64,000 nucleotides of DNA from UBA4951 sp963616935 (GTDB lineage Bacteria > Bacillota_I > Bacilli_A > RFN20 > CAG-826), in contig CAVEMS010000002.1 in NCBI GenBank assembly GCA_963616935.1, positions 62,001-126,000 of the forward strand. Reading direction: 5' to 3'. The position numbers and the translations under genes were made by a program. Position 1 is the stretch's first letter, and the number at the start of each line of letters is the position of its first letter. The notes under the pieces were generated by a model. It searched no databases, had not been told where the DNA came from, and worked only from the letters and a program-made list of their open reading frames with translations. Of this stretch, positions 33,387-42,205 are shown in pieces.

Positions 33387-34910
33387 TTAATAGATTCTCT
33401 TTTCGGTCTTCGGATCGAAGATATGAGCCTTCGGGAAGTCGAAGAGGACTTTCATCTGATCGCCGCTCTTGATCGGATGGGTAAGAGGAATCTTGGCGAT
33501 GACGTCGGTGCCACAGAGATCGGTATGGACGTAATATTCGTGGCCAAGAAGCTCGGCGACGGTGACGGTGATGTCGAATGGGTCGCTCTTATACTTGGCG
33601 GCGTGGGTGGCGTCGCCTTCGTGGATGTCTTCTGGGCGGATGCCATAGATGACTTCGTGGACACCGCTTTCGATGGCGGCGTTGATCTCATCGAGCGAAT
33701 TCTTGATGGCGGCGATTTTCTTGGTGAGCTCGGCATCGGGATCCTTAAGCGCGGCAATCTTGGCGGAAACGTCGGCGATACGGTTGGTATGGGCCTCTTC
33801 CTTGCCTTCTTCCGGCGTTTGGGCCTTAAGGGCTTCAAGGCTCTCTTCGAGCGAGGCAATCTTGGCGGCACGCTTTGGATCGGCGTCGCTTGCGGCTTTC
33901 TTCTCATTCCAAGAAGAGGTGGCTTTATCGAGTTCGGCGGTAAGTTCGGCCTTGCGGTTCAAATAGAAGTCCTCATGGGCTTTCTTGGCATCGGCGCTGA
34001 GCTTGATTTCGTAGCCGTTTGAGAACTTGAGGACGCCATTGTCGTAATTGGCTTTGAGCAAATTCATGGCTGGGCTGCCGATAAAGGAAGCGACGAAGAG
34101 GTTGGCCGGATGGTTATAGATTTCGATCGGGGTGCCGATTTGCTGGATATAACCGAGTTTCATGACGACGATTCTCGAAGCCATGGTCATAGCCTCGGTC
34201 TGGTCGTGGGTGACGTAGATCGTCGTCGCGCCAAGAGATTCGTGGAGTTTGATGATCTCGCTTCTCATTTGGACGCGGAGCTTGGCATCGAGGTTCGATA
34301 ACGGCTCATCCATCAAGAAGACCTTGGCGTTACGGACGATGGCGCGGCCGAGGGCGACACGCTGACGCTGGCCACCGGATAAGGCTTTTGGCTTACGATC
34401 GAGGAATTGCTCGATTTGAAGAATCTTGGCGGCGGCGTGGACGCGCTCGTCGATCTCTTGCTTCGGAAGGTGTCTGATCTTAAGTCCGAAGGCCATGTTG
34501 TTATAAACCGTCATATGCGGATACAAGGCATAGCTCTGGAAGACCATGGCGATGTCGCGGTCTTTCGGCGATTTGTCGTTGGCGTATTCGCCGTCGATAT
34601 ATAGGGAGCCATTCGTGATGTCTTCCAAACCGGCGATCATACGCAAAGTGGTCGACTTTCCGCATCCGGAAGGACCGACGAAGACGATGAATTCCTGTTT
34701 TTTGATGTCAAGGGTGAAATCGAAGACGGCTTGGACGCCATTGTCATAGACTTTGTCGACGTGGCGCAAAGAGACGTAAGCCAAGTCCTTCGGCTCCCCA
34801 TCCCCTTCTAAAGCAGCGATTTCTTCTTGTCTCGCTTTTATCTCGTCGCGAGTGACGACGTGAAGGCCGAGTTTGTTCTCTTCGGCTTTCTTTTTCTTGA
34901 ATAAGGCCAT
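33387..34910 (-). CDS. ugpC: Carbohydrate ABC importer ATPase (UgpC/MsmX type) with coiled-coil insertion
   Basis: 507 residues against about 370 for typical MsmX/UgpC. The NBD is complete: Walker A GPSGCGKST, Q-loop QSYALYPHMTV, signature LSGGQRQRV, Walker B VFLMDEPLSNLD, H-loop YVTHDQTEAMT. The C-terminal regulatory OB domain (YGIRPEDIHEGD, FDFPKAHIFDPKTEKRIY) is interrupted by about 125 residues of Glu/Lys/Ala-rich coiled coil (roughly 305-430). Long UgpC forms also occur in mycoplasmas, as I recall. No permease or binding-protein genes adjoin, so it probably energises several sugar importers. SD AAAGGAGAAC precedes ATG 34910; the upstream in-frame start is not used. Confidence 0.9.
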   Translation of the reverse strand: MALFKKKKAEENKLGLHVVTRDEIKARQEEIAALEGDGEPKDLAYVSLRHVDKVYDNGVQAVFDFTLDIKKQEFIVFVGPSGCGKSTTLRMIAGLEDITNGSLYIDGEYANDKSPKDRDIAMVFQSYALYPHMTVYNNMAFGLKIRHLPKQEIDERVHAAAKILQIEQFLDRKPKALSGGQRQRVALGRAIVRNAKVFLMDEPLSNLDAKLRVQMRSEIIKLHESLGATTIYVTHDQTEAMTMASRIVVMKLGYIQQIGTPIEIYNHPANLFVASFIGSPAMNLLKANYDNGVLKFSNGYEIKLSADAKKAHEDFYLNRKAELTAELDKATSSWNEKKAASDADPKRAAKIASLEESLEALKAQTPEEGKEEAHTNRIADVSAKIAALKDPDAELTKKIAAIKNSLDEINAAIESGVHEVIYGIRPEDIHEGDATHAAKYKSDPFDITVTVAELLGHEYYVHTDLCGTDVIAKIPLTHPIKSGDQMKVLFDFPKAHIFDPKTEKRIY

Positions 34911-34940
34911 TATGTTCTCCTTTGGTGTTGCGATTAGTCT

Positions 34941-34979
34941 ATCGTATCCGAAAGTGGTTGTCTTGTGCAAAGTGCACAA
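34941..34979 (-). promoter_or_regulatory. Promoter and overlapping inverted repeat of the UgpC-like gene
   Basis: TTGCAC (34970..34965) and TACGAT (34946..34941) are 18 nt apart. TTGTGCA-AAG-TGCACAA (34963-34979) is a perfect 7+3+7 inverted repeat covering the -35, where a repressor would block RNA polymerase. It resembles a Rex site (TTGTGA-N6-TCACAA) but is one base shorter. Confidence 0.55.
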
Positions 34980-35004
34980 ATCACATAAACAAGTTTATAG
35001 GAAG

Positions 35005-35574
35005 TTAATTTTGCGAGCAAAGCTGGAAATAGAATTCGAGCAATAAGGCGTTATGGTATTCCCGGATATCGAGTCCCGTTTGCTCAACGAAAGCGTTCAA
35101 ACGGTAATTGAATGTGTTCCTATGTATGTATAGCAATTCCGCCGTCAAAGAGGCGTTCATGTTTGAACGAAGATACGCCCCGGCCGTGAGCATTAGCTCA
35201 TGCGGGATATCCTTGAATTCGTTCTTAAGCAAAGGGATCGAGGTGAAATTGCCAAAGCTGAATTCCTTTAGTAGCAAATCGGTGAGGCAAACGACTTGAT
35301 TGGGAAAATAGGAGAGGGCTTCGACGAGGAGCTTCTCCGAAAGAGGCGAGCGTTTTGGCGCCTCCAAGAGGGTTATCGTCACGCCTAAATCGTCGTGGAT
35401 CGTGAAGAAAGATGGAGCCAAAAGGATGCCGAATTTCGAGGGAGCCTCGATATATCCCCTCGTTTCGGAGTCGTAGGTTATCCTAAAAGGCATATCGAAG
35501 GAAGATAAGGATTCCGAAAAGCCCTTCTTCGAGAATGGGGCGTTCGATATGAAGAAATAGAGGCAATCTTTCAT
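35005..35574 (-). CDS. PucR/CdaR-type helix-turn-helix regulator
   Basis: 189 residues. The C-terminus (NASLTAELLYIHRNTFNYRL ... EYHNALLLEFYFQL) is the PucR-type HTH that ends CdaR and related regulators. The N-terminal 110 residues are beta-rich and short, lacking GGDEF-like or GAF-like domains. It lies between the dUTPase and the UgpC gene, with its stop 25 nt from the inverted repeat at the UgpC promoter, so local control of sugar import or glycogen genes is plausible. TATATT lies 7 nt before the ATG and no SD is visible. Confidence 0.75.
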   Translation of the reverse strand: MKDCLYFFISNAPFSKKGFSESLSSFDMPFRITYDSETRGYIEAPSKFGILLAPSFFTIHDDLGVTITLLEAPKRSPLSEKLLVEALSYFPNQVVCLTDLLLKEFSFGNFTSIPLLKNEFKDIPHELMLTAGAYLRSNMNASLTAELLYIHRNTFNYRLNAFVEQTGLDIREYHNALLLEFYFQLCSQN

Positions 35575-35581
35575 CTATCTA

Positions 35582-35587
35582 AATATA
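35582..35587 (-). promoter_or_regulatory. Possible -10 box TATATT of the PucR-like gene
   Basis: TATATT on the minus strand ends 7 nt before the ATG in the 20-nt gap after the dUTPase stop. No -35 is evident, so it may be fortuitous. Confidence 0.3.
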
Positions 35588-35594
35588 CCCGATT

Positions 35595-36092
35595 TCAGTA
35601 TTTTTGCTCCTGCCTTTGGTAATTGACGGCAAGCTTTGCCTTATAGGCGGCTTCCATATCCGAGTAGTCATAGCCCATCAAAGGCAAGAGATCTAGGAAG
35701 CTCGCGAAGGCGGCTTCATAATGCGAGGCGTCGCGGCTTTCGTCGAAGGAAAGGACCTTTTCGTAGACCTTGAGGATGCCTTGGCTTAGGGTCATGCCCG
35801 TTTTCTTTAGCGTATGCCTATATTCGCTTACCCCTATCGCTAGCCCTAAGGACAAGATGAAATGAAGGGCATCGGCGTACTCGTCGAGTATCCTTTCTTT
35901 GGGCGAAGGGCCCTTTAACGACCAAAACTTAAAGCAACGAGTTTCGTTTGCGAATTCGCCTAATTCGACGAAAAGGGCGAGTAACCTCTTTTCGAAGGTC
36001 GTCTCATAGGTGACGCCAGGATGCTTAGAGGCGATATCGGCGTCTAACCCCTTCTGGAGCTCATAAAGCCCTTTAAAAGAATACTCAGTCAT
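35595..36092 (-). CDS. Dimeric all-alpha dUTPase (dUTPase_2 family)
   Basis: 165 residues. LYELQKGLDADI, LLALFVELGEFANETRCFKFW and EYADALHFILSLGLAIG form the ExxE and ExxD metal-binding helices of the all-alpha NTP pyrophosphohydrolase superfamily, closest to the dUTPase_2 type. It would hydrolyse dUTP to dUMP and PPi, keeping uracil out of DNA. It overlaps the glgP stop by 8 bp, so it is translated from the glycogen operon although unrelated to glycogen. Confidence 0.85.
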   Translation of the reverse strand: MTEYSFKGLYELQKGLDADIASKHPGVTYETTFEKRLLALFVELGEFANETRCFKFWSLKGPSPKERILDEYADALHFILSLGLAIGVSEYRHTLKKTGMTLSQGILKVYEKVLSFDESRDASHYEAAFASFLDLLPLMGYDYSDMEAAYKAKLAVNYQRQEQKY

Positions 36093-38502
36093 CTTGTTCT
36101 ACCTCATATGGCGACAAATGCCAGACATCGTCGTTATAATCCTTGATCGTGCGGTCGCTAGAGAAGAAACCCGAACCGGCGATGTTATCGATGGCGGCCT
36201 TGGCGTAGCGGTGGGCGTCGAGATAGAACTCCTCGGACTCTTGGCAAGCCTTCGCATAGGATTCGTAATCCTTCAAAATGAAATATTGGTCGCCACGGTT
36301 CATGATCTCGTCGAATATGATGCGGAAATGGTCCTTATAGGCCCAAGGTCCGCTAAAGAGGGAATCGATGATCCCTTTGATCTCAGGATTCGAGTTATAG
36401 ATATCCCAGGGGTTATAGGAGCCTTTCGCGTATTCGGCCTCCACTTCCTCTTTGTTCATTCCGAAGATGATGGCGTTTTCCTTGCCGGCGAAATCGACGA
36501 TCTCGATATTCGCGCCATCCATCGTGCCAAGCGTTATGGCCCCATTCATCATGAGTTTCATGTTGCTAGTGCCGCTCGCCTCTTTCCCGGCGGTGCTAAT
36601 TTGCTCGCTTATGTCGGTGGCGGGGATAATCATCTCGCTAAGCGAAACGCCATAGTTCTCGACGAAGACGATCTTCATATACGGCGCGGCATCCGGATCG
36701 TTATTCACGACGTTAGCCACAGCCAAAATAAGCTCGATTATCCTTTTCGCATAGAGATAGCTTGGAGCCGCTTTGGCGCCGAATATATAGACGCGCTTCT
36801 TCATATGGAAGGAAGCGGGATCGGCCTTGAGTTTTTGATATAAGGCCATGATATGGAAGATGTTCAAAAGCTGTCTCTTATAGGCGTGGAGCCTCTTGAT
36901 TTGGGAATCGAAGATGGCATCCGGATCGATCTCGATGCCGTAGTTTTCTTTGACGAAGGAAGCGAACTTCACCTTGTTATTGCGCTTGATCGCCAAATAG
37001 GCCTTTTGAACGGCCGGATCCTCGTCATAAGCGGCGAATTTCTTTATCTCGCTCATATCGGTGAGCCAGCCATCGCCGATTTTCTTGGTGATTAAAGAGG
37101 CTAGCTCGGGATTGCTATACATAAGCCAACGGCGATGGGAGACGCCATTGGTTTTGTTGTTGAATTTATACGGGAATAGCTCATAGAAATTCCTGAACGT
37201 CGATGTTTTTAGGATCTCCGAATGGATTTTGGCCACCCCGTTGACGCTAAATGAGGCATAAATCGCGAGATTGGCCATATGTATCTGCCCGTCTTTGATG
37301 ATCTGCATCGCGTAGCGTTTGTTGTCGCTTACGCCTTTCTCCGATAGATAGGCGTTAAAACGGCGATTGATCTCCTCGATTATCATATAGACGCGGGGAA
37401 GCATTAATTGGACGTAGTTGACCGGCCATCTTTCGAGGGCTTCGGGCATCACGGTGTGGTTAGTGTAGGCGAATAGCTCTCCTACCATCTTCCAAGCCTC
37501 ATCCCATCCCCAGCCGTATTCGTCCATAAGAAGACGCATGGTCTCGGGTATCGCCAAAATCGGATGGGTGTCGTTAAGCTGGAAGACATAGTGATCGCTA
37601 AGGCGGTTAAGGGTTTTGAAGCGCCTCATCTCCCCTCTCATCGTGCTTTGTAGCCCAGCGCTCACCAAGAAATACTGTTGCCTAAGCCTTAGTATCTTGC
37701 CATGCTCTGTGCTATCGTCCGGATAGAGGCCGAAGGAAAGTTCCTTGAGGGTCGACAGATAATCGTTGAAGGATGTGTTCTTCGGGAGGTTGCTTTCGCT
37801 TGGCTCGGCGCTCCATAGGCGCAAGGTGTTCGCCACGCCATTGCGGTAGCCGGGGACGCTGACGTCATAAGGGACGGCGCGGACGGAAGTCGCGTTGACG
37901 GTCCTTAGAGCATATTCGCCATTGGGCTTGATATACGTCTCGGCGTTGCCGCCGAATTGCACTTCCACCGCGTGCTTCGGTTTCCTCACCTCGAAAACGA
38001 AGCCGTTCGAAAGCCATTGATCCGGAAGCTCGGTTTGTTGCCCTTTGACGAATTTCTGGCGGAAGAAGCCATATTCGTAACGGATGGTGTTGCCATGGAA
38101 TGGGAGGCCTAAAGAAGCCGCGCTATCGAGGAAACAGGCGGCAAGCCTTCCTAAGCCGCCATTGCCTAGCCCGGCATCTGGCTCGATTTTCTCTAGCTCC
38201 TCTATATCGATTCCGAAATCCGCCAATCCGTCTTTGGCAATCTTATAGATGCCAAGGTTTTGCATATTGCTTCGAAGGAGCTTGCCGATTAGGAATTCCA
38301 TCGAGAAATAGATGCACTGCTTCTTCCCGGTCTTATAGATGTCTTCGCGGCAATTGCGCCAATAATATCCGGCGTAATCGCGGACCATCTCGCCAAGGAT
38401 ATCGTATTTCTCGGTGATATGGCTATCCTCGACGCTCCGTCCGTATTTCTCGCTTAGACGGCGCTCGAATTCCTGTTTGAAATCCATCTTATTGGCGAAC
38501 AT
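36085..38502 (-). CDS. glgP: Glycogen/maltodextrin phosphorylase
   Basis: 805 residues, GT35. Motifs include KKQCIYFSMEFLIGKLL, EPDAGLGNGGLGRLAACFLD, FQLNDTHPILAIPE, the glucan site ERWPVNYVQLMLPR and the PLP site GKEASGTSNMKLMMNGAITL, whose Lys binds pyridoxal phosphate. It releases glucose-1-phosphate from alpha-1,4-glucan ends. SD AAGGAG before ATG 38502. Downstream of glgB and overlapping the dUTPase gene; glgC and glgA are not in the window. Confidence 0.97.
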   Translation of the reverse strand: MFANKMDFKQEFERRLSEKYGRSVEDSHITEKYDILGEMVRDYAGYYWRNCREDIYKTGKKQCIYFSMEFLIGKLLRSNMQNLGIYKIAKDGLADFGIDIEELEKIEPDAGLGNGGLGRLAACFLDSAASLGLPFHGNTIRYEYGFFRQKFVKGQQTELPDQWLSNGFVFEVRKPKHAVEVQFGGNAETYIKPNGEYALRTVNATSVRAVPYDVSVPGYRNGVANTLRLWSAEPSESNLPKNTSFNDYLSTLKELSFGLYPDDSTEHGKILRLRQQYFLVSAGLQSTMRGEMRRFKTLNRLSDHYVFQLNDTHPILAIPETMRLLMDEYGWGWDEAWKMVGELFAYTNHTVMPEALERWPVNYVQLMLPRVYMIIEEINRRFNAYLSEKGVSDNKRYAMQIIKDGQIHMANLAIYASFSVNGVAKIHSEILKTSTFRNFYELFPYKFNNKTNGVSHRRWLMYSNPELASLITKKIGDGWLTDMSEIKKFAAYDEDPAVQKAYLAIKRNNKVKFASFVKENYGIEIDPDAIFDSQIKRLHAYKRQLLNIFHIMALYQKLKADPASFHMKKRVYIFGAKAAPSYLYAKRIIELILAVANVVNNDPDAAPYMKIVFVENYGVSLSEMIIPATDISEQISTAGKEASGTSNMKLMMNGAITLGTMDGANIEIVDFAGKENAIIFGMNKEEVEAEYAKGSYNPWDIYNSNPEIKGIIDSLFSGPWAYKDHFRIIFDEIMNRGDQYFILKDYESYAKACQESEEFYLDAHRYAKAAIDNIAGSGFFSSDRTIKDYNDDVWHLSPYEVEQDD

Positions 38503-38605
38503 ATATGTCTCCTTGTCTTGCTATTCGAAAAGCACGCCTATTATCTTATAACTTATATTCGTTCTTTTTAATCGTTTGTTAGCGGTTTCCGAAAATTCGA
38601 AGGGC

Positions 38606-40489
38606 TTATTTCTTCTTTTTGCCGCCGGCCCTTCTTTTCATTATGAAAGCGGAGTAGCTCCCGATTTTTAACGTCAAATGGAACGGACGTCCTTCGGGGG
38701 CGCCTTTTTCGGCGATGCGAACGCCTCCGCAATATTGGTTACGGCCACCATAGACGTCTTTGTCGCTATTAAATAGCTCCGTCCATTCGCCATCGTGATA
38801 GACTCCGATGTCATAGGATTCGTAATAATTCGGGGTCATGTTGAAGACGAATAGCAAATCGCTATCGCCGACGCATCTTTCGAAAGCGAAGACACTATCG
38901 AGATTGTTATCGACCATCGTCCAGACAAACGCCTTCGGATCGTATTCCCTTTCGTGCATCGCCCTTTCGCTTCGGTAGATGAGGTTAAGATCCCTCACCA
39001 TCCTCTTCATCGAATCGTGTTTTGGGAAGGCCAAGAGATTCCAAGGCAAAGACATATTCTCGTTCCACTCGTCGAAGGAGGCTATCTCGTTGCCCATGAA
39101 ATTGAGTTTCTTGCCAGGATGGCCGAACTGGTAGACGAATAGGTTACGCAACAACGCGAACTTCGTCTCATAATCGCCATGCATCTTGTTTATCAAGGTG
39201 CCTTTGCCATGCACCACCTCATCATGCGAGAGAGGGAGCAAGAAATTCTCGCTATAGAAATAGGCCATGGAGAAAGTGAGTTTGTTATGCTCCCACTTCT
39301 TATATATCGGATCCTTGGAATAATAAGACAAGGTGTCATTCATCCAGCCAAGGTCCCATTTATAGTCGAATCCCAAGCCGCCATCCTTAGTATCCTTCGT
39401 CACTTTGTCGTAATCGGTGCTATCCTCGGCTATCATCATGACGCTAGGATGGAAGAGATGCATCTTGGCGTTAAGGCGCTTGACGAATTCGATGGCGCCG
39501 CCGTTTTCACCCTTGTCTTTATTGCCATCCCAATAGATGAGATTAGCGACCGCGTCAAGTCGGACGCCGTCGATATGGAAATAGGAAAGGAAGTAGTTCA
39601 CGGCGCTCATTAGGAAGCTTCTGACCGGATCCTTGCCCAAGTCGAAATAGCAAGAGCCCCAAGGCGAGAAAGTATGGGCCGAATCGGCGTATTCGTATAA
39701 TGGTGTCCCGTCGAATAGCCTCAAGGCGAAGGAATCGTTCGCGAAATGAATCGGAGCGAAATCCAAGATGACGCCGATATCCGCTTGATGGAGCCTATCG
39801 ATTAAGCTCATTAGCTGATAGGGATTGCCATATCTCGAGTCCACGCTATAGAAGCCGGTGGCCTGGTATCCCCAAGAGCCGTCGAATGGGTATTGGGTTA
39901 TCGGCATGATCTCCACATGCGTATAGCCCATCTCCTTTAAATAAGGTATAAGCTCATCCGCGACTTCTTCGTAGGAAGGGAAGCGGGAACCCTTCTTCCG
40001 CCAGGAGCCCAAATGCATCTCGTAGATGGAAAGGGGCTTATCGAAGGAACGGTCGCGCGCCTTCATATGGGCGTCGTCATGCCAAGCGAAGCCATTGATG
40101 TCGAATAGCCGCGAGCATGTAAGAGGGCGAAGCTCGCTAAAGAAAGCGAAGGGATCGGCCTTGTCGACGTATTCGCCATTCGCGTTCTTGAAGTGGAATT
40201 TGTAGCATTCGTAATTGTGTAGCCCCGGTATGAACGTTTCGAAAACGCCGCATTCATCGACTTTTCTCATCTTGTCCGCTGAGACATCCCAGCCATTCCA
40301 ATCGCCAATCACAGAGACGTCGCTCGCCATTGGGGCATATAGCCTAAAGACGACGCCGCTCACTTTAGTGGGCTTGCCATATTTATCGCGGAGATATGGG
40401 CTATCCATTGTGACGAAATGGGCCCCGAAATAATCGAAAGCCTCAATCGATTGGCCCATTAGGTAGTCATATAGTAAGCCAAATGCCAT
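38606..40489 (-). CDS. glgB: 1,4-alpha-glucan branching enzyme
   Basis: 627 residues, GH13 with an N-terminal CBM48 (VVFRLYAPMASDVSVIGDWN). Catalytic regions: DFAPIHFANDS, DGVRLDAVANLIYW (nucleophile Asp), MMIAEDSTDY (acid/base Glu) and LPLSHDEVVHGK (transition-state Asp). It cuts alpha-1,4 chains and re-joins them in alpha-1,6 linkage. The C-terminus is Lys-rich (KRRAGGKKKK). SD AAGGAGAG. First gene of the glgB-glgP-dUTPase-PucR group. Confidence 0.96.
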   Translation of the reverse strand: MAFGLLYDYLMGQSIEAFDYFGAHFVTMDSPYLRDKYGKPTKVSGVVFRLYAPMASDVSVIGDWNGWDVSADKMRKVDECGVFETFIPGLHNYECYKFHFKNANGEYVDKADPFAFFSELRPLTCSRLFDINGFAWHDDAHMKARDRSFDKPLSIYEMHLGSWRKKGSRFPSYEEVADELIPYLKEMGYTHVEIMPITQYPFDGSWGYQATGFYSVDSRYGNPYQLMSLIDRLHQADIGVILDFAPIHFANDSFALRLFDGTPLYEYADSAHTFSPWGSCYFDLGKDPVRSFLMSAVNYFLSYFHIDGVRLDAVANLIYWDGNKDKGENGGAIEFVKRLNAKMHLFHPSVMMIAEDSTDYDKVTKDTKDGGLGFDYKWDLGWMNDTLSYYSKDPIYKKWEHNKLTFSMAYFYSENFLLPLSHDEVVHGKGTLINKMHGDYETKFALLRNLFVYQFGHPGKKLNFMGNEIASFDEWNENMSLPWNLLAFPKHDSMKRMVRDLNLIYRSERAMHEREYDPKAFVWTMVDNNLDSVFAFERCVGDSDLLFVFNMTPNYYESYDIGVYHDGEWTELFNSDKDVYGGRNQYCGGVRIAEKGAPEGRPFHLTLKIGSYSAFIMKRRAGGKKKK

Positions 40490-40556
40490 AAACTCTCCTT
40501 GAAACGCTGTTTAGATTATAAGACAACCAAAGCCTTCATGAAAGAAAGCATTGTTC

Positions 40557-40669
40557 ATCGTTGAAACTCTAAAATAATCGTTGAAACTATCTTTTTATCG
40601 TTCAAATACAAAAATAATCGTTGAAACTAACAATTCCATCATTGAAACTCTTTGCGTATCGTTGAAATT
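40557..40669 (+). repeat. Six-copy ATCGTTGAAACT array with 20-bp period
   Basis: Cores start at 40557, 40577, 40597, 40617, 40638 and 40658. Four are exact or one base off ATCGTTGAAACT; the third (ATCGTTCAAATA) and the fifth (ATCATTGAAACT) vary. Spacers are 8-9 bp and A+T-rich. The array ends 35 bp before the ATG of the AlbA-type gene and fills the gap after glgB. Spacing of two helical turns puts every core on the same DNA face. Confidence 0.92.
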
Positions 40670-40704
40670 AATGAGAAAATGATAGTGGATAGGGAGGAAG
40701 AGCC

Positions 40705-42129
40705 ATGCAAAAGGAAGAATTAGTAGAATTGATCAAAAACATCAAAGCCGTGAAAAGCGAATCGAACGACATTGAATGCAAAAGTGCATCAAAAGGCTGT
40801 CCGGAAAGGCTTTACGGCACCCTTTCCTCTTTCTCGAACCAAAATGATGGAGGAACGATAGTCTTTGGCGTCGACGAAAGGAACGGCTTTCGCACGTGCG
40901 GCGTTTATGACGCGAACGACCTCATCAAAAAGATGACCGCGCAAGCTAAGCAAATGGAGCCTCCGGTGAGGGCGTTATTCACCATCGCGGAAATCGATGG
41001 GAAAACCGTCGTATCAATGGAGATACCAAGTCTCGACTACCAGGAGAGGCCCTGCTTCTATAAAGGGCTTGGCAAGCATCAGGGATCGTATATCAGAATC
41101 GGCGACAGCGACGAAAGAATGACCGAATCGGAAATTTATTCATTCGAGGCGTATAAGAAAAGAATAAGAGACGATGCCAGAGCCATCGATGAGGCCGATC
41201 TGAAACTATTCGACGAAGACAAATACTCACGCTATCTCAAAGCCGCGAAACTAGAGAGGGAAAACCTTTCGAGAAACGTAAGCGATGAGGAAATCGCCGA
41301 GCTTATGGGCTTAAGAAAAGACGGGAAGCCGACGCTCGCGATGGCGATGATCTTTTCGAAATATCCGCAGGCGTACTTCCCTCAGTTCTCCATAACCGCA
41401 GTCGTTGTCCCGGGGAAGGAAATCGGCGACGCTACCGATAACGGCAAAAGATTCTTGGACAACAAGCGAATCACCGGCCCGATCGACGAGATGCTCGAGG
41501 AGGCCATGGAGTTCGTCATCCGAAACATCAAAGTTAGCACCGTGATTGACCATAACGGCAGGCGAAGCGACCAATACGAATATCCGTTGCTCGCTATACG
41601 TGAGGCAATACTCAATTCCCTGGTTCACCGCGATTACAGCCGTTATTCCGAAGGCAAGGCAAACCGCATCGAAATCTATGCAGACAGAATCGAAATCTCA
41701 AATCCAGGGTCGCTATACGGCGGCATCCCCGTCGATAACCTCGGAAGCACGAGGCCAGAAACCAGGAACGTCATCTTAGCCAACGTCTTGGAAACGCTCA
41801 AAGTGACGGAAAACCGCTACTCCGGCATTCCGACCATAAAGAAAGAATTGGCGAAAATGGGAATGCCATCCCCCACATTCATATCAAAGGGCGACGAATT
41901 CAAAATCATAATCCGCAAAGAATTCCCTAAAGGCAGTTCTTCTCTGACCGAGAAGATTTCCTCTTTTTGCCACGAGCCGAAAAGCCGGGATGAAATAGCT
42001 AGTTATATCGGGTTAAGCAAAAACCACGTGATGTCGAAGATAATCGCCCCGCTCGTCGAAAAAGGAGTGATTGGCCTAACCATCCCCGAAAAGCCGCACA
42101 GTTCCTTGCAACGCTATTATGCGAAATAG
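40705..42129 (+). CDS. Schlafen AlbA_2 domain protein with ATPase-like and winged-helix domains
   Basis: 474 residues. An N-terminal AlbA_2 (Schlafen-type) domain shows ESNDIECKSASKG, FSNQNDGGTIVFGVDE and QGSYIRIGDSDERM. The middle has the HATPase_c_4-like region LLAIREAILNSLVHRDYSRY and NRIEIYADRIEISNPGSLYG. The C-terminal 60 residues (KSRDEIASYIGLSKNHVMSK) form a winged helix. Proteins of this build are annotated as putative transcriptional regulators or RecG-related, without firm function. SD GGGAGGAAG. A 20-bp-period repeat array lies immediately upstream, suggesting autoregulation. Confidence 0.88.
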   Translation: MQKEELVELIKNIKAVKSESNDIECKSASKGCPERLYGTLSSFSNQNDGGTIVFGVDERNGFRTCGVYDANDLIKKMTAQAKQMEPPVRALFTIAEIDGKTVVSMEIPSLDYQERPCFYKGLGKHQGSYIRIGDSDERMTESEIYSFEAYKKRIRDDARAIDEADLKLFDEDKYSRYLKAAKLERENLSRNVSDEEIAELMGLRKDGKPTLAMAMIFSKYPQAYFPQFSITAVVVPGKEIGDATDNGKRFLDNKRITGPIDEMLEEAMEFVIRNIKVSTVIDHNGRRSDQYEYPLLAIREAILNSLVHRDYSRYSEGKANRIEIYADRIEISNPGSLYGGIPVDNLGSTRPETRNVILANVLETLKVTENRYSGIPTIKKELAKMGMPSPTFISKGDEFKIIIRKEFPKGSSSLTEKISSFCHEPKSRDEIASYIGLSKNHVMSKIIAPLVEKGVIGLTIPEKPHSSLQRYYAK

Positions 42130-42150
42130 GCGATGCGTGAATATGTCTCT

Positions 42151-42178
42151 TTGATGAGGCGCCCTAAAGCGTTAAAAT
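42151..42178 (+). promoter_or_regulatory. Promoter of ackA-nrnA
   Basis: TTGATG (42151-42156), 16 nt, TAAAAT (42173-42178), about 28 nt before the ackA ATG with an AAGGAG SD between. Confidence 0.6.
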
Positions 42179-42205
42179 CTTGACGATTAGCAAGGAGAAT
42201 CATCT

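Noticed and set aside
40557..40669. CRISPR array (repeats contain GTTGAAAC)
   Set aside because: Cores are 12 bp and spacers only 8-9 bp, and no cas genes are present; period 20 fits an operator array.
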